Positions 36,120 to 48,346 are shown, numbered from the stretch's first letter. The stretch: DNA of 64,000 nt from Ailanthus altissimus (GCA_946807835.1 OX327712.1:19610001-19674000); one strand, 5' to 3'. Notes: generated by a model not told the origin, from the sequence alone. Numbers and translations are program-made.

Positions 36120-37597
36120 GTGAGGTTAACATGAGTTTACACCTTTGTTGCATGTTTGTATGTATGCATTTATTTCCTCAAGTCTTTTAAACCCATGTTA
36201 ATTAGCTTGTATTGATATTTATATTTTTTCTCTTTATAGTTGAAGATTGCATAAAATTTCTATTACCAATCCCAATAATTGTTTGGAGTTTGATTTCCTT
36301 ATTGTAGAAGTTAAATTAAAAAATTTCCTTCTATGCTACAAGCTTATATTTTTATATATATTGATATGAGTTTGTTGTTACTAAAAGTAGGCAGAATCCA
36401 GTACCCTGCAAAACATGTAATGACCTCCTAAGGATGACTAAAAACCCATGTGATGGATAGGGTATTCGACTTTAATCCTAGTGACCTTTTATGAAGGATA
36501 CCGTTCTCTCATAATTAATACACAGTGCATCTTTCCGGCAAGCTTTCTCTTGCTATAAGATCTACAAATCTAATCTGATAACTTGTGAGAATGTGTTTCA
36601 AACTGATCTTGTTATCCTTTCACTTCAAGTTGGCTTTAATCAAATGGTCCTCTACAGTATGAGCGTTAAGTTTTAGACAGGAGGAAAATAAAAGCAGAAA
36701 TCTTGGTTCTGTATTCCTTCTATAAGCTCAGTGTACTGCTATCAATATGTAGAGTTTGCCCAACTCCATTCTGTTGTAAGTTACTTTACAGATCCCAAAG
36801 TTCAAGTCATTTCAACTTAAGAACAAATATAATTTTATTTAAAGGTTGTGAATGATAGTCAGTTTCACAGTAGTATCAGTTGATACCTCTATCTTATGGA
36901 ATAACTTAAAACGTACTTTTCTTTGCATCACAGGATGGCCAGAAACTCATACAAGTTGCAGCTGCAAGAGGCAGCCGTGAAGTTGTTGAGATCCTTTTCT
37001 CTTTAACATCAGAAGATCATTCCGTTCCCAAATGGACAGTTGATGGAATTCTTGAAAATATTTAGTCTGAAACCGGGAAACAGCCGGTGATCCTTTGATT
37101 GAGTTTTTAATTATATTGAGACTGGAGGAAGCTTTGCAAGCTGTTTATACTAAATTCATATGTTATCTTAATGAATTTTTCTTGTTGAGGTGTGGACTTG
37201 TGTAATGATTATCACCGGTATAAAGATTATACTCAAATTTAACAGCGGATGGAATATATGTATCATCTTTTGATGTAAAATATGTCATAAGTATATTTTC
37301 AAGGAGTTATTATGCTTTAGTACTTATTTGAATTACCTGTTTGAGTTGAAAGACAGAAAGAATATGAAAATCACAGTGCCAAAAATGAGACAATATAGGG
37401 TGAGAAGAAGGGATCTCATTAGAGGACATAAAAGAAGGAATGTGTACAAAAAAGTTAATATGTCCACTTAGAACTAGATAGGCATATTAATGTCCCCATG
37501 AACTTACCTAGGTTTATTATCTATTAACTAAGATACTGCACTCACATTTAGTTCGAATAATTGCAATCTAATATTTGATGATAATATAGATTTTGGC

Positions 37598-37600
<3 letters not shown>

Positions 37601-37633
<33 letters not shown>
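37601..37633. repeat. TA microsatellite
   Basis: About 16 AT dinucleotides, in a remnant intron just before the seventh exon remnant of the broken ankyrin/TPR gene. Confidence 0.95.
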
Positions 37634-37636
<3 letters not shown>

Positions 37637-40030
37637 TTCTATGGGATTAACTTTTGCAGGAAGATTCAAGAAACCTGGAGGATAATTTACATAAAGAAAC
37701 CACACCAAAGAAAGAGCTCCATGAGGTAGAACCTTTACTATATAATTCTACTTCTCTTGTTGGTTATGCATTGCAATTGCTCAGATTATTTCATCTAGGT
37801 ATGTTGCTTCTTAAGTTAGGTTCTTTTTTCCCTTTTTTCTTTTGTCCTTGTTGAGTGTCACTGCTGCTCAATTTGTTATATACCATCATTACTCAATACC
37901 ACCCAATGAGAGGCAGAATAAAAACATTTATGGTTAGGAATGGTTTGGTTGGGTAAAAAAAAAGGACAAAATTCTTTATAGAGAAGGTTATTGTGACTTA
38001 GATAATTATATAGTTAGCGGCAGGGAGACAAACATTGTGACTTCATTCTGTAAATTGGTCGATCATGGTATTTTCCAGTTATCCTTGTCTGATAAATGTT
38101 AATCATGTGGGATTGATTGCTTTATATGCTCTGTATTTTATTCAGTCTATTTCTTTCCTTGAAGATATTTCCTTAATAACATGAAAGAAATTGGACTTAT
38201 ACAGGTAGCATCTGAAAGAAAGAAGAAAGCCGCTGAAGCAAAATTGAGAGGAAATGAAACGATACAAGGACTATCAAGTAGCTATTGATGCTTACACACA
38301 AGTACGTCAGTCATCTGTCCTCTGCTGTTTGAATGCTATATCCATTCTTATTATGTTACATATGTCGAGTGTCCTTTTGATTCTCTTGTTTACAGATTGA
38401 GTGGTGGAGAATTCAGTTGTGTTTAACATTCTTGCCTTCCAACTTCTGGAGACTGAACAAATGAATTATTCTAATGTTGGTCACACTCCTTAAGTTGATC
38501 AATTCCTTTGCTGACTGGTTTTCTGTATACCGCATTCGGAATAATCACAAGTTAATCACTAACACTGCTAAGTTGCCAATAGGGATTACATTATTGGAAG
38601 AAGCTAAACCTTTAAGAAAGTATTAGAGAATTCAAAAATATATTTTAAATGGTGTTCCTGTTGCTTCAGAATAACTCATGGAGAGTTCATGTATTCCTTC
38701 GCCATAGCAAGAACTAGGTGTTAAACTGGCCGGCTTAATTAAAGAGCTTTCTGAATTTTGATTAAATATTTACTTGATGATGTTTTACAGGCAATTGATT
38801 TGGACCCTAATGATGTCAGATTGCTCTCAAACAGAAGACTTTGTTGGTTACTTTTTGGACAACCTGGGCACTCCTTAGAAGATGCAAAGGTGTGCATTAA
38901 AACTGGACTGGCCAAAACAAAAAGCTTGGTATCGGGAGGGTGCAGCATTACGTTTAATGGAGGCATGCTCTCTTTACTCTTGAGTCGAAATTTAAGACTA
39001 TATCTGTTTTGCATTATTTGACATTTTTGTTGAATTTTAAGACTATCTGCTACATTATTTAACGTATCCCTTTTTGCTCTTCCTTCAGAGATTTGAAGAG
39101 GCAGCAATACTTTTTATGAGGGTGCGACGTTTCCTGGGAATAAGGAACTTGTGAATGCTTTTAGGTTTGTGATTGATCTTTCTGTCTTTCTGATTTTTGG
39201 TTTTTTTTTTCGTTTCCTTTTTCCTTCTTCTTAATAATTTGCTCATGAATATTTTACTAATTGAGTGTTAATAGCTGTGCAACTTGTTAGTATTTACTAA
39301 TAATTGGCAGACTGATAAAAAGTAGAAAGGCCTGTTAGTGGAAAAATTCTGCAACACTCGTGGAATTATTTGGGAGCAAATGAACATCCATTTTCATGAA
39401 TAGATTGATATTTCTAGTAGAATTTTTTGTTTGACTGCGTACTTATTCGCACTCTCGGAAATCATGGTTTATCTTCAATTAAATAATATTAACTTGTGTT
39501 CTACATACTTGATTTGCCTATGCTTGATTGAAATTCTTGTCTCTACTATTTTTGCACTTGCAAGGGTGGTAATAGAAATTTTAGGATCTATAAACGAAAC
39601 AAGGAGTTTCTTTCCCATTATACCAGACCCAGGTCAAATTGTCTCGGTTACACAGAAACAGGCTTCCTGATCACCAATTAGAGACCATTATTACTCCTTG
39701 AAATGCAACTATATCCAGCATTTATGCTTGTGTGCAAGCATTGGGTTTGCATCTTTCTTTTTTGGTTTTGCATAAGAGTCATATTGGGCATTTATGCTTT
39801 TTTGGTTGCAATTTCCCTTAATTTCTTCACCACGCAGAATATACCTTTTATTCTTTATACTGGGATTAGTTGCCCTTTGCTGGCGGCAGGATTGTGACAC
39901 AACAGCTTACATATACGGCATACTTTTTTTCTGTTTCAATCATATTCCTTTAACCACCTAGTAAACTTTCCATCTTTGCAGGGAAGCTGTTGAAGCTGGA
40001 ACAAAGTTTCTTGGGACAGACAAGAAGTAG

Positions 40031-40769
40031 TCGTTTGTGCTGAAAGAAAAGACACAACACACACTGTTTTTTCGAGTCAAACCCCAAGAATGAATCAGGC
40101 TGGGGTGTTGAGAAACCATACTAAAGGGGATATTCATAGCTCATATCTTATTTAGTTTCATTAGTATCTTGATTTTGTTAGGGAATGAATTGCAGCCACA
40201 TCATCTTTCTAGATTTAATTTTTGTTTGATTTATTCTTTTCTTTTTGTACTAAAATTTTGTTAAGTCGGTTATGAGATTTCCTAAGGATGGTGATAAGTA
40301 ATGAGTGGTGTGTCTTATTAATCCTTAAAATCATAGATGACATAATTCCTTTACCATTCAAATTTTGAAGTTGCACATTTTGTTGGGTTGAGAGATGGTC
40401 AGTTTAGAAACTTGAAGGGTGGTTCTTGGTGCTTGTTATAATTTGCATATTTCAAGTTTGAGGTTTCTTTACAAGATGAATTGCAAAATGTAAGAGGCTG
40501 TCCAAGTGATTCTCAGCAGGCATTGATTGGCTTGACCCAATAAGCAAATCCTTGATCATCATTATGCAACAAATGATGATGGCCAACTCTCATCTAGTTT
40601 GTCGAAGAGTGTTCTGTCAATACTATTCTTATAAAGTTTATGTGCTCTTTTTAATTGATGTGATAATTTAATCATCTTAAAGCCAATGAGGATAATGTAT
40701 TAATGGTTACATCAATTTATACATGAAAATTTATTTAATAAATTTGTAAAACAATATTTCTTGTTGAAT
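40031..40769. other. Intergenic DNA downstream of the broken ankyrin/TPR gene
   Basis: Includes what would have been the 3' UTR of the broken gene (about 40,031-40,260). No gene. Confidence 0.55.
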
Positions 40770-41894
40770 CAGAGATGGCAGTAAATTGAGTTTGAAATGA
40801 ATATTTTTAAATTTGTATTCATGTTTATTTTAAAAATAAAATATTAAATCCTATTCAAATTTAATATGGGTTTGAAATTTCATTATAAAATTTGTTGTAG
40901 GTTTGGACTCTAACAGATATGTACTTCGTACTATACCTACAACAAGTTATTTGTAGATTTTAAGCGGGTTATAAATTAATATAATAAAAAATATAAAATT
41001 ATAACATTAATTTTTTTTAAAAAAAATTATAAAATACAACAATCAAAATCAAATCAAAAATTTTAATTCAATAAAAGTTTTTCAATTAAAGTTAAACTCA
41101 TAAATTCAAACTAATAAAAGCAATTCATAAATAGTTAATACAAACACTAAACAACATAATTAAAAAAATAACTCAATTAAATAAAAATATTTTTTCTTAA
41201 ACTTAATTCAAGATTTAAAAATATGTTTTATAAATAAATTTATATGGGCATATTGTATTATTTTTAAGATAAGCCAATTACCAATTAATTAAGCCAATAA
41301 CATATTAAATATTAAAAACGTAAAAGTATTAAAAAAATAGTTATCAATATCTATTATGTAAAGAAAATAAATAAATAAAAACAAAATAATTATCAATCTC
41401 TATCATATAAAAAAATGTTGAACAAAACTTAATCCATCTCACTTAAAATATTTATATAAATAATACAATATCAATGAAATGATTATTAAAGAGAAATCAA
41501 AACAGATCTTTTAATAATTAAATAAACATTTGACGAAAGTAAGCCAATCATTTTATAAAAATAAAGAATTAAATAGGACAAAACTATAAGATAATATTTG
41601 TATAACAAAAGAATTGAGACTAATTAATAGATTGAAAAAAATATTTAAAAAAATAATATTTTTTATTTAAGGTTATAACCAAAACAACATTATTTGATCT
41701 ATTTTTAAATAAAATAAAATAAAAATATACATATCTATAGATATCTTAATTTTTTTATTAAAATTATACCTATTTTAAATTTATTATGAATTTTAACTTT
41801 ATTTATTAAATCCGTTTTAAATCATATTAAAAAATTTTCAACAATAACAAATTTGAACAGATTTATGAATTTACAAATCATTTTGTCATTCCTA
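40770..41894. mobile_element. Non-autonomous hAT-like element
   Basis: The left end CAGAGATGGCAGTAAATTGA and the reverse complement of the right end TAGGAATGACAAAATGATT are imperfect versions of CAGGGATGRCAAA, the terminus of many plant hAT elements. Flanking 8-mers TGTTGAAT (40762-40769) and AGTTGAAG (41895-41902) agree at 6 of 8 positions, the size expected of a hAT target duplication. The interior is AT-rich with no transposase. Confidence 0.65.
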
Positions 41895-42252
41895 AGTTGA
41901 AGATGTGTATTGATAGATTATGTTATTCCATTTCAAAATAATCAAATGATAGAAGAAGTTGTTATTTATGAACAAAATATCATTGAATTGAGAATTGAAT
42001 TCAATTACATTCTATGTTTATAATAAGATGGCTGTTCAGATTTTATAATAATATCATTACCATCATTGCGTCCACGTTGACACTCGCACAGCTCATAAAT
42101 TTTCCAATAATCAAAATCTGACAAAATTCAATTTCCCGGAAACGGAAAAAACACTTCCCGATTCCCTTTCATCTTCTTAAACAAAACCCTCAAAACATAA
42201 AAACTGTTTCAAGGATTTCTCTCTCTCTAAATATTCGGATCCAATAACCACC

Positions 42253-42861
42253 ATGTCCCTAAAACCCACCAACAATTACGGCGCTGCCGCCTCCGACGCC
42301 GCCGCCACAACTACAACTACCCCCGGAACTAATCTATCCTTCTTCTCACGCGCCGAATCTCTAACGGCCACGCGCCGCCCATGGCGGGAATTCTTCAACT
42401 TCGCAAACGTCTCAGTCCCCATCAGCTACAACGACGCAATGTCCCGCGTACGGCGGAACGTGAACTACTTCCGCGTGAACTACGCCATGGTAATGCTCTT
42501 CGTTCTCTTTCTAAGCTTGCTTTGGCACCCAGTATCGATGATCGTTTTCATTGTCGTATTTATCGCCTGGTTGTATTTTTACTTCGCGCGTGACGACCCA
42601 GTTGTCGTTTTTAACCAAACCGTGGATGACAGAGTCGTTTTAGGTGGTTTGACTTTAGTCACAATCCTCGCTTTGGTGTTTACCGATGTGGGAACCAATG
42701 TGTTGTGGGGTTTAGTTGTTGCGGTTGTTTTAGTTGCTATTCATGCTAGTTTTAGGAGTACGGAAGATTTGTTTTTGGATGAGGAGAGCGCCGCGGAAGG
42801 TGGGTTGGTCTCAGTTGTGGGGAGTCAGCCCGTGAGATCGACTGGTTATACACGGATTTGA
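42253..42861 (+). CDS. PRA1: PRA1 family protein (Rab acceptor, endomembrane)
   Basis: Intronless, 202 residues, start in a strong plant context (CCACC-ATG-TC). An Ala/Thr-rich N-terminus is followed by the PRA1 core: RPWREFFNF near 42-50, [15 protein letters not shown] near 64-78, a hydrophobic hairpin at about 78-112, a polar loop with [13 protein letters not shown] near 118-130, a second hairpin at about 131-165 and an acidic tail. PRA1/Yip3-like proteins are four-helix membrane proteins of ER, Golgi and endosomes that bind prenylated Rab GTPases and act in vesicle traffic. Position next to prefoldin 4 suggests the PRA1.E subgroup, because from memory At1g08770 (PRA1.E) neighbours At1g08780; PRA1.F is the alternative. 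Codon use is GC-richer in the first third, common for plant 5' ends. Confidence 0.93.
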   Translation: MSLKPTNNYGAAASDAAATTTTTPGTNLSFFSRAESLTATRRPWREFFNFANVSVPISYNDAMSRVRRNVNYFRVNYAMVMLFVLFLSLLWHPVSMIVFIVVFIAWLYFYFARDDPVVVFNQTVDDRVVLGGLTLVTILALVFTDVGTNVLWGLVVAVVLVAIHASFRSTEDLFLDEESAAEGGLVSVVGSQPVRSTGYTRI

Positions 42862-44930
42862 AGGATTTGGGAAGTCTTTTTCAGGGTTGATTTGATGTGC
42901 GTGTCAAGTGGTTTTTGGTGTTTTTAGTTGATAATTGTGAAGTGGGATTTGGAGATCATTGTTTTCGTTCATGGTGATTTGAGTAAAATTTGGTTGGTGG
43001 GTGGGCCGGTGCTTTGTTGTTTCTGTTGTGTTATTGGTTAAAGGAGGTGAAGTTTGAGGATAGCCCTTTTTTTTATTGGTTGGGATTGAGTAGGATTTTT
43101 GCTGGGTTAATTGGGTTTTAGGGTGTTTCTGGGTCTTGATTGGGGTGATACTGTTTCATTGTTTGAGGAGTTGGAATTCAGCTTGATTGGTTGGCTTCAT
43201 CATTTTTTGTGAATGCTTACTAGACATGGAAGAGCTTGTTTGGTTTGAAGTGTGGATCATGGTGACTAGGATTTCGTTTGGCCATTTCAGAGTTGTTTTT
43301 AACTTGAATGTTACTTGTGGAGATGAGGATAATGTTGCAGTGCAAAGTGACAGCTGTTGTGGAGATTTGATCAGCAAGTGTTCCGCTGTGGCATCAAGGG
43401 AGGTGATTTTAATGTTATTTTGTGGAGTTGCGAATTTGGAAAATGACTTTGATTTGCTCTTTCAAGTCTGATCACTAATTTTGTGTTAGCAGAATTGGAA
43501 TTATTTGAAACGATCAATCATTGATAAAATTCTTTTACGTGTAGTTCCTATCTTGATGCATGTTTGGTGATTGATGATCTTATCACAAAGATGAATGTGA
43601 TCAGTTCTGATAGTTATTTCTTTTGCCATGGTCATATATTTACTTCCTTGCAGACAAAATAATGTTGGCCTTCAGTTAGTTGTAGTTTTTGATTAGTACA
43701 GTTCTTGGATTCTGTCGACATGATAAATTGGCATAGGCCCGTGGCAATGTAGTTCAATGTACTAATTTGATGGATTGATGGCTTTGTATGGCAATGGAGT
43801 TCCTTTACTAATTTGATTTAATCTACTATCTATTACATAATTCTCATAAATCCTCTTGCAGAAACTTGTGAAATAAAAAATATAAAGGGAGAAACAAAAC
43901 TTGTAATATGATCTCTAAACTTTGGTGATTCATTATCTGTTCTGTTAGTTGTTAGAATGTGTCATCTTTGGAAATCCAGAAGCACCAGCATATCTCTGCC
44001 ATCTTAGTGGCCTGAATGAGATGTTTCTAAGAAATGTTATTTCCTTGGCTTGTAAGTTGGAAGGGGAAAATATCAGTCATTTTAGTGCAGTAAACTGGTT
44101 TATTTGTACGCATGTCTTTTTGATTCGTGAATTCAAATTCATGCCCCACTGATATCAATTCCCACGAAAATTCTGAAACCTGAAATTTTTTCTGCCTCCA
44201 TATATTAAGTTGCAATTTTGAATCATTATTTCTGAATACCTAGCATTTAGGACTGCATGTTTGTAGCTTGTGATATTTTTATGGTTATTCCTTGATAATC
44301 GTATGGGTTTGATTCAGACCAGTAATTATTTTGATATCTAATACATATGCAAGAAAAAGAAAAAGTTCCAATCCAGATTTTGAGCAAAATGGGGTTTGCA
44401 CCAATGTTTTGCCTGCAAGTTCTGTTCAAACATTTGTTTCAACAATACTAATTCTTAAACTACGTTCATTGCAAGACCTCTGATCGCCAAGAGCTGATAT
44501 TACTACTAAAGAGTTACAACATATGACAACCTTTTGATGTTCCATGATATTCCCGGACAATTATCCTTGTAATTATCTGTACTTGAAGATTTAACTATTT
44601 GATTTAAGCCTGTAACTTGCCAGAACTTCCTCAAGCTATCTAGTTGGTGTTTATGGATGTCATATAGAGCAATTTCAAAACTTGAAACAGAGGAAATCAG
44701 CTCATAATAGACATACAGCTAGCCTGGCAGTACATTCATAAAAAATGTCAATATGTCTGTGCACAAGTTATGCAAGCAAACTGCTGGAGCAAGTCATCTT
44801 CCATTAATATTTCTAAGATAAAGAGTCAATATGTTTTTGGCTAAAGACATGCCAGTCGGTAACAAGAAATCATTATAAAAATCATCACATGAGGCAACCA
44901 AATTACAGGTAAATGATAACACATATCTTG
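42862..44930. other. PRA1 3' region and intergenic DNA
   Basis: Directly after the PRA1 stop the sequence is T/G-rich and probably 3' UTR. PRA1 and prefoldin 4 are convergent. A short open frame at 43187-43471 has no family features and is probably chance. Confidence 0.55.
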
Positions 44931-47262
44931 TTAGTCCTCCTCTAGGTTGATAGAGTCCTTGAACTTTGCATACAGAATCTTCTTCAATTCGGCCATTTGA
45001 GCAAGTACCAATTCCTTCTCTTCCTCAAGTTTTTCCAAGTTTTTGCTTGTCACCTCTTTCATCTCTTCTATCCTGGTCTCCACTTCTTCCTTTGGCACAT
45101 GAGCAAAGACCTCTCCTATTTGGAAGCGGACCACATCCTCATCAGTCAGAATCAATTCATTGCTTGCATCCTCCAGATTATCATTTGTTTCCTTGATGAA
45201 AGACAACAGTAGTTAGAAAGAGGAGAAAATAGGAAACAAGAATCAAACATATGTAGTGAAAAAAGAAATTAAAGCAGATGAAAACAATAAGAACAGCCTA
45301 AAGGAAGTTAATAATGGTTACACCCTAGTCATCCTAGGAGAAAGGAACTACCATCAGTCTACTTTGCTGAATGTTAAGAATAGAATGGGTATAGAATTGA
45401 ACAGCAATCACATTAAGGATTTGTCAAATAAAATTTGGCGATGTCCTAAAAAAATGCCTAAACATGATGAATAAGAGAGAAGGCAAAGGCCCTAAAAGAA
45501 GGGTCCTACAAATTACATTTCAAATGCTATAAAGCAGTATACCAATATTTTGCATGAACACATACAAATGAAATTGTTAAGGCACAATACCATCATCCCA
45601 AAACTTCAGCATCAGTAAAAAAGAGTGAAGATGGCTTGACTTGTTTTACAGTCAAATTAAACTCAAATCCCTGACAGTACCGAGGTTGAAAGGTCTTTTC
45701 AGTAAAATTCTAAACAAAGAGAAGCAGGTGACAGATGCACATACACTTCTGCAAATGCCATAACAAAAATTGAAGCATTTATTTTATAATGGAAAGCAAG
45801 AAGATTTATTGAGGGCACCCATTAGTAGATAGAACTGAATCTGATTTTCTTCTTTTCCACTTCAAGGAATCACAGTTTCATTTCCCTAAATGAGAATTTG
45901 CAAAAGGTTGCTTTTGTGAACTATCTAAAAAAATTTGCAGGAGAGTTCTGCAGCTCATTAATTCAGATTTTTTTCCCCTACTAACAACACGTTCGATGCA
46001 TGAAATGCTTACATATTCAAGTCAAAACCTACCGCTAAAAGGAACCAACAACCAACTCTTTAACACACCTCGTACTTGAACAAGCAAACAGAAAGAAAGA
46101 CTTGGATGCTCCTATATGACCCTAATTCATAACCACCACCATAACATGGCTAACATTGAAAAATAGATCAGTCTCTTCTGTTAGAATTTGATTTACATCA
46201 AACGCTATGCATGTTTTTGGCCTACGTAGCTTCCATGGATGTAAGTTCCATTATTCTTAAAGATGCAAGAAAAATGTTGAGATGTCTATGAAAATTCTCT
46301 AGCACAACTACCAAACACTGAGCATGTGCTTTTATCACTTTTACAGGCTTGTTTATGTTCTTTCCTTGGTGCATGCTCAACTTGTTAAACATCCCTAAAA
46401 AACTATTGATGCAATCAATCTGTTAAAAATCCCTAAAAACTTGTTAAGGTCTCCGCATTGATGTAAGTGGAAAGTAAACATATCAAGCCCCAAGTACAAC
46501 AATAGCACTAGAATTGTTTCCGATGCATGCATCACATACCCAACCTCCTGATGCCCCTTACAATTACAAAAAGGAAGCACGTAAGATCAAAACCTTAATT
46601 TCATCGGACTAGAAGTCTTCCCATTCACAAACTTCTCATTCAAGATTAATAATGATTAGTCAGGCTCAAACTTGGATGGTAACGCCGCATAACTGAGCTT
46701 GTAAGTCCTAACACAAACTAATTTAAAATCAGCCTCGTTCCTAAAGATACTGAGAGAATGAAAAATTCCCTTGACACATCCAATGATCAAATTCCTCAAG
46801 ACATGGGGTGAAAAAACAGCCAGTGTACAGAAACACATACTTTCTATCAGGGGCAATCAAAATCAGAGCTGATTTTCTCTCATTTCCAAAAATCATCCAA
46901 TAGCTTGCAACAAATACTAAAACTGGAGATGGGTTTTCTCTTATTTTCAAGAGTCGTGTTCATGACAATCCAAAATCACAAGCATATTAAAAACCCAGAT
47001 GAAATTGAAAACTAAGGAGAAATATAAAGACCTTGGCAATCTTGATTTCGTCTTCAAGCTCATGAAATCTGTTGTTCAATCTTCCAAATTTGTTAATGTT
47101 CTGTTGATCTTCCCATGTCACCTCCGTATCAGATTTTCCACCCTTTACATACACATATTTTTTAAATTATTAAAACTCCACATAAAAATATTTTCTAAAA
47201 AATTATTAAAATTAATAATAGGGCTTCACGAGGGTTTTGATTACCTGTTCTTGTTGCATCAT
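44931..47262 (-). CDS. PFD4: Prefoldin subunit 4, three exons
   Basis: Exons on the minus strand: 47262-47245 (MMQQEQ), 47142-47032 ([19 protein letters not shown] ... DEIKIAK) and 45191-44931 ([20 protein letters not shown] ... INLEED, stop); all junctions fall between codons with GT-AG introns; 129 residues. The second Met of the initial pair could equally be the start. Prefoldin 4 is a beta-type subunit of the hexameric co-chaperone that delivers unfolded actin and tubulin to the chaperonin CCT. Two long coiled-coil helices (about 17-50 and 83-125) flank a short beta region ([20 protein letters not shown]), the standard beta-prefoldin layout, and the length is normal. Intron 2 (45192-47031) is 1.84 kb and shows no other gene. 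Confidence 0.95.
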
Positions 47263-47383
47263 TGTTCGAGAAGGCGCAAAGTGAAGTTCAAGTGCTGTCT
47301 TATGAGAAACAGAGCGAACGGTTTGTGTTTAGATTAGTTTAGTTTCGTGAGGATCTATATGTCGGCTCAGTTTACGTATAATG

Positions 47384-47504
47384 ACTTGTCGTTCAAAGCT
47401 CAAACCTTTAATCGATTTGTCGTTACGTTCCAAAATTCATGAACGACAAGTTTCTAACTGATTCTTGCTCACTTCAGTGAGAATAATAATGAACGACCTG
47501 TCGT
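47384..47504. repeat. Inverted-repeat cluster upstream of prefoldin 4
   Basis: ACTTGTCGTTCA at 47384-47395 is the exact reverse complement of TGAACGACAAGT at 47440-47451. Further related copies are ATTTGTCGTTACG (about 47415-47427) and GAACGACCTGTCGTC (about 47490-47504). The cluster is 120-240 bp upstream of the prefoldin start codon. Confidence 0.8.
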
Positions 47505-47525
47505 CTAGTAAAGAAATAAGCTAAG

Positions 47526-48346
47526 TAGAGATGATAAAATTATTCACAAACCTACTAAAATCCTTCGTATCAGAAATAATTTCATAAAGTTTAAAACGAG
47601 TTTGATACAAATTTAATATACATAATTAAAACTCATAATAAATTTAGGATAGATACAAATTTGATAAAAAAATTAAAGCGAGTTTGATATAAATTTAATA
47701 TACATAATTAAAACTCATAATAAATTTGGGATAGGTACAAATTTGATAAAAAATTTATAAATACTTGTAATAAATATTCGTGAATATTACATTTTTTAAA
47801 AATATTTTTTAAGAAAAAAAAGATAATATGCTGCTTATTGTAAGCTAGCACGCTTAGTATGCGTGCTAGGAGTGCACGTTACACGCTTAATATGGGCTCC
47901 TAGCATGCGTGTTAAGTCTAGGTGCACAACGTTGTGCGCTAATAGTGTTTGCTTTCTAGTATGTGTGCTAAGTGTTGGGTGCGTAATGTTACGCGCTTAG
48001 TATATGCCTCTAATACGCGTGCTAAAGCATTAGGTATGCAATGTTGCTCACTTAATATACGCTCTTAGTATATGTGCTAAGCACACTAGGAGTATAACGT
48101 TTTGTGCTTTTAATGTTCGTTCCTAAAATGTATACTAAGTATTATATACTTATTATCAAATCTACTTAAAATCTATAAATAACCTGTTATGGGTTTGTGA
48201 ATAAATATATACATGTTAGAACGAGTTTAATATTGAAACTCTCAATTTACAACAAATTTTAAAAAGATTTGTTATTTCATTTTTAAAGCAAATGTGGATA
48301 CAAATTTAAGAATATACTTCTTAAAACCGGTTCGCTACCATCCATA
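47526..48346. mobile_element. hAT-like non-autonomous element carrying internal repeats
   Basis: The left end TAGAGATGATAAAATTATTC and the reverse complement of the right end TATGGATGGTAGCGAACCGG are both variants of the CAGGGATGRYA hAT terminus. No matching 8-bp flanks were seen, so the boundaries are provisional. It contains an approximately 80-bp direct duplication (about 47592-47670 and 47672-47752) and the minisatellite at 47849-48148. No transposase frame. Confidence 0.5.
47849..48148. repeat. Minisatellite, about 55-bp unit, about 5 copies
   Basis: Units begin GTGCACGTTACACGCTTAATA, TGCACAACGTTGTGCGCTAAT, TGCGTAATGTTACGCGCTTAG, TATGCAATGTTGCTCACTTAA and AGTATAACGTTTTGTGCTTTT. Each is followed by a CTAGTATGYGTGCTAAG-like segment and TAGG. 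The units are rich in CG and short palindromes, unlike the AT-rich flanks. Confidence 0.85.

Larger units (their letters stand above)
32950..40030 (+). pseudogene. Broken ankyrin-repeat/TPR gene (TPR10-like)
   Basis: Eleven exon remnants are readable: 32950-33012, 33122-33294, 33646-33778, 34277-34485, 34602-34645, 36934-about 37084, 37660-37725, 38205-38301, 38791-38962, 39089-39164 and 39982-40030 (stop TAG). Translations give ankyrin pieces (NKRGALHFAAREGKTDVC; HGANPVIPRNLGATALHH; NIELLTYLLSKGIEFDSQ; NAETEDNITPLLSALAAGS; DGQKLIQVAAARGSREVVEI) and TPR pieces (VAIDAYTQ; AIDLDPNDVRLLSNR; EAVEAGTKFLGTDKK). Lesions: no initial exon; in-frame TAG in the second remnant (after TDVCKN) and in the sixth (after GILENI); frameshifts in the second, third, eighth, ninth and tenth; the ankyrin segment after MAGG is lost where a solo LTR sits (34651-36119). 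The order matches the At3g04710 family from memory. A spliced functional product is very unlikely. Confidence 0.9.

Noticed and set aside
42253..42593. Second frame within the PRA1 coding region
   Set aside because: Shadow of the GC-rich 5' part of PRA1.
43187..43471. 94-residue plus-strand open frame downstream of PRA1
   Set aside because: No recognisable domain, no homologous exon pattern, and it lies in probable 3' UTR.
47820..48150. CRISPR-like array
   Set aside because: Units are contiguous, diverged throughout and without unique spacers, in a plant nuclear context; it is a minisatellite.
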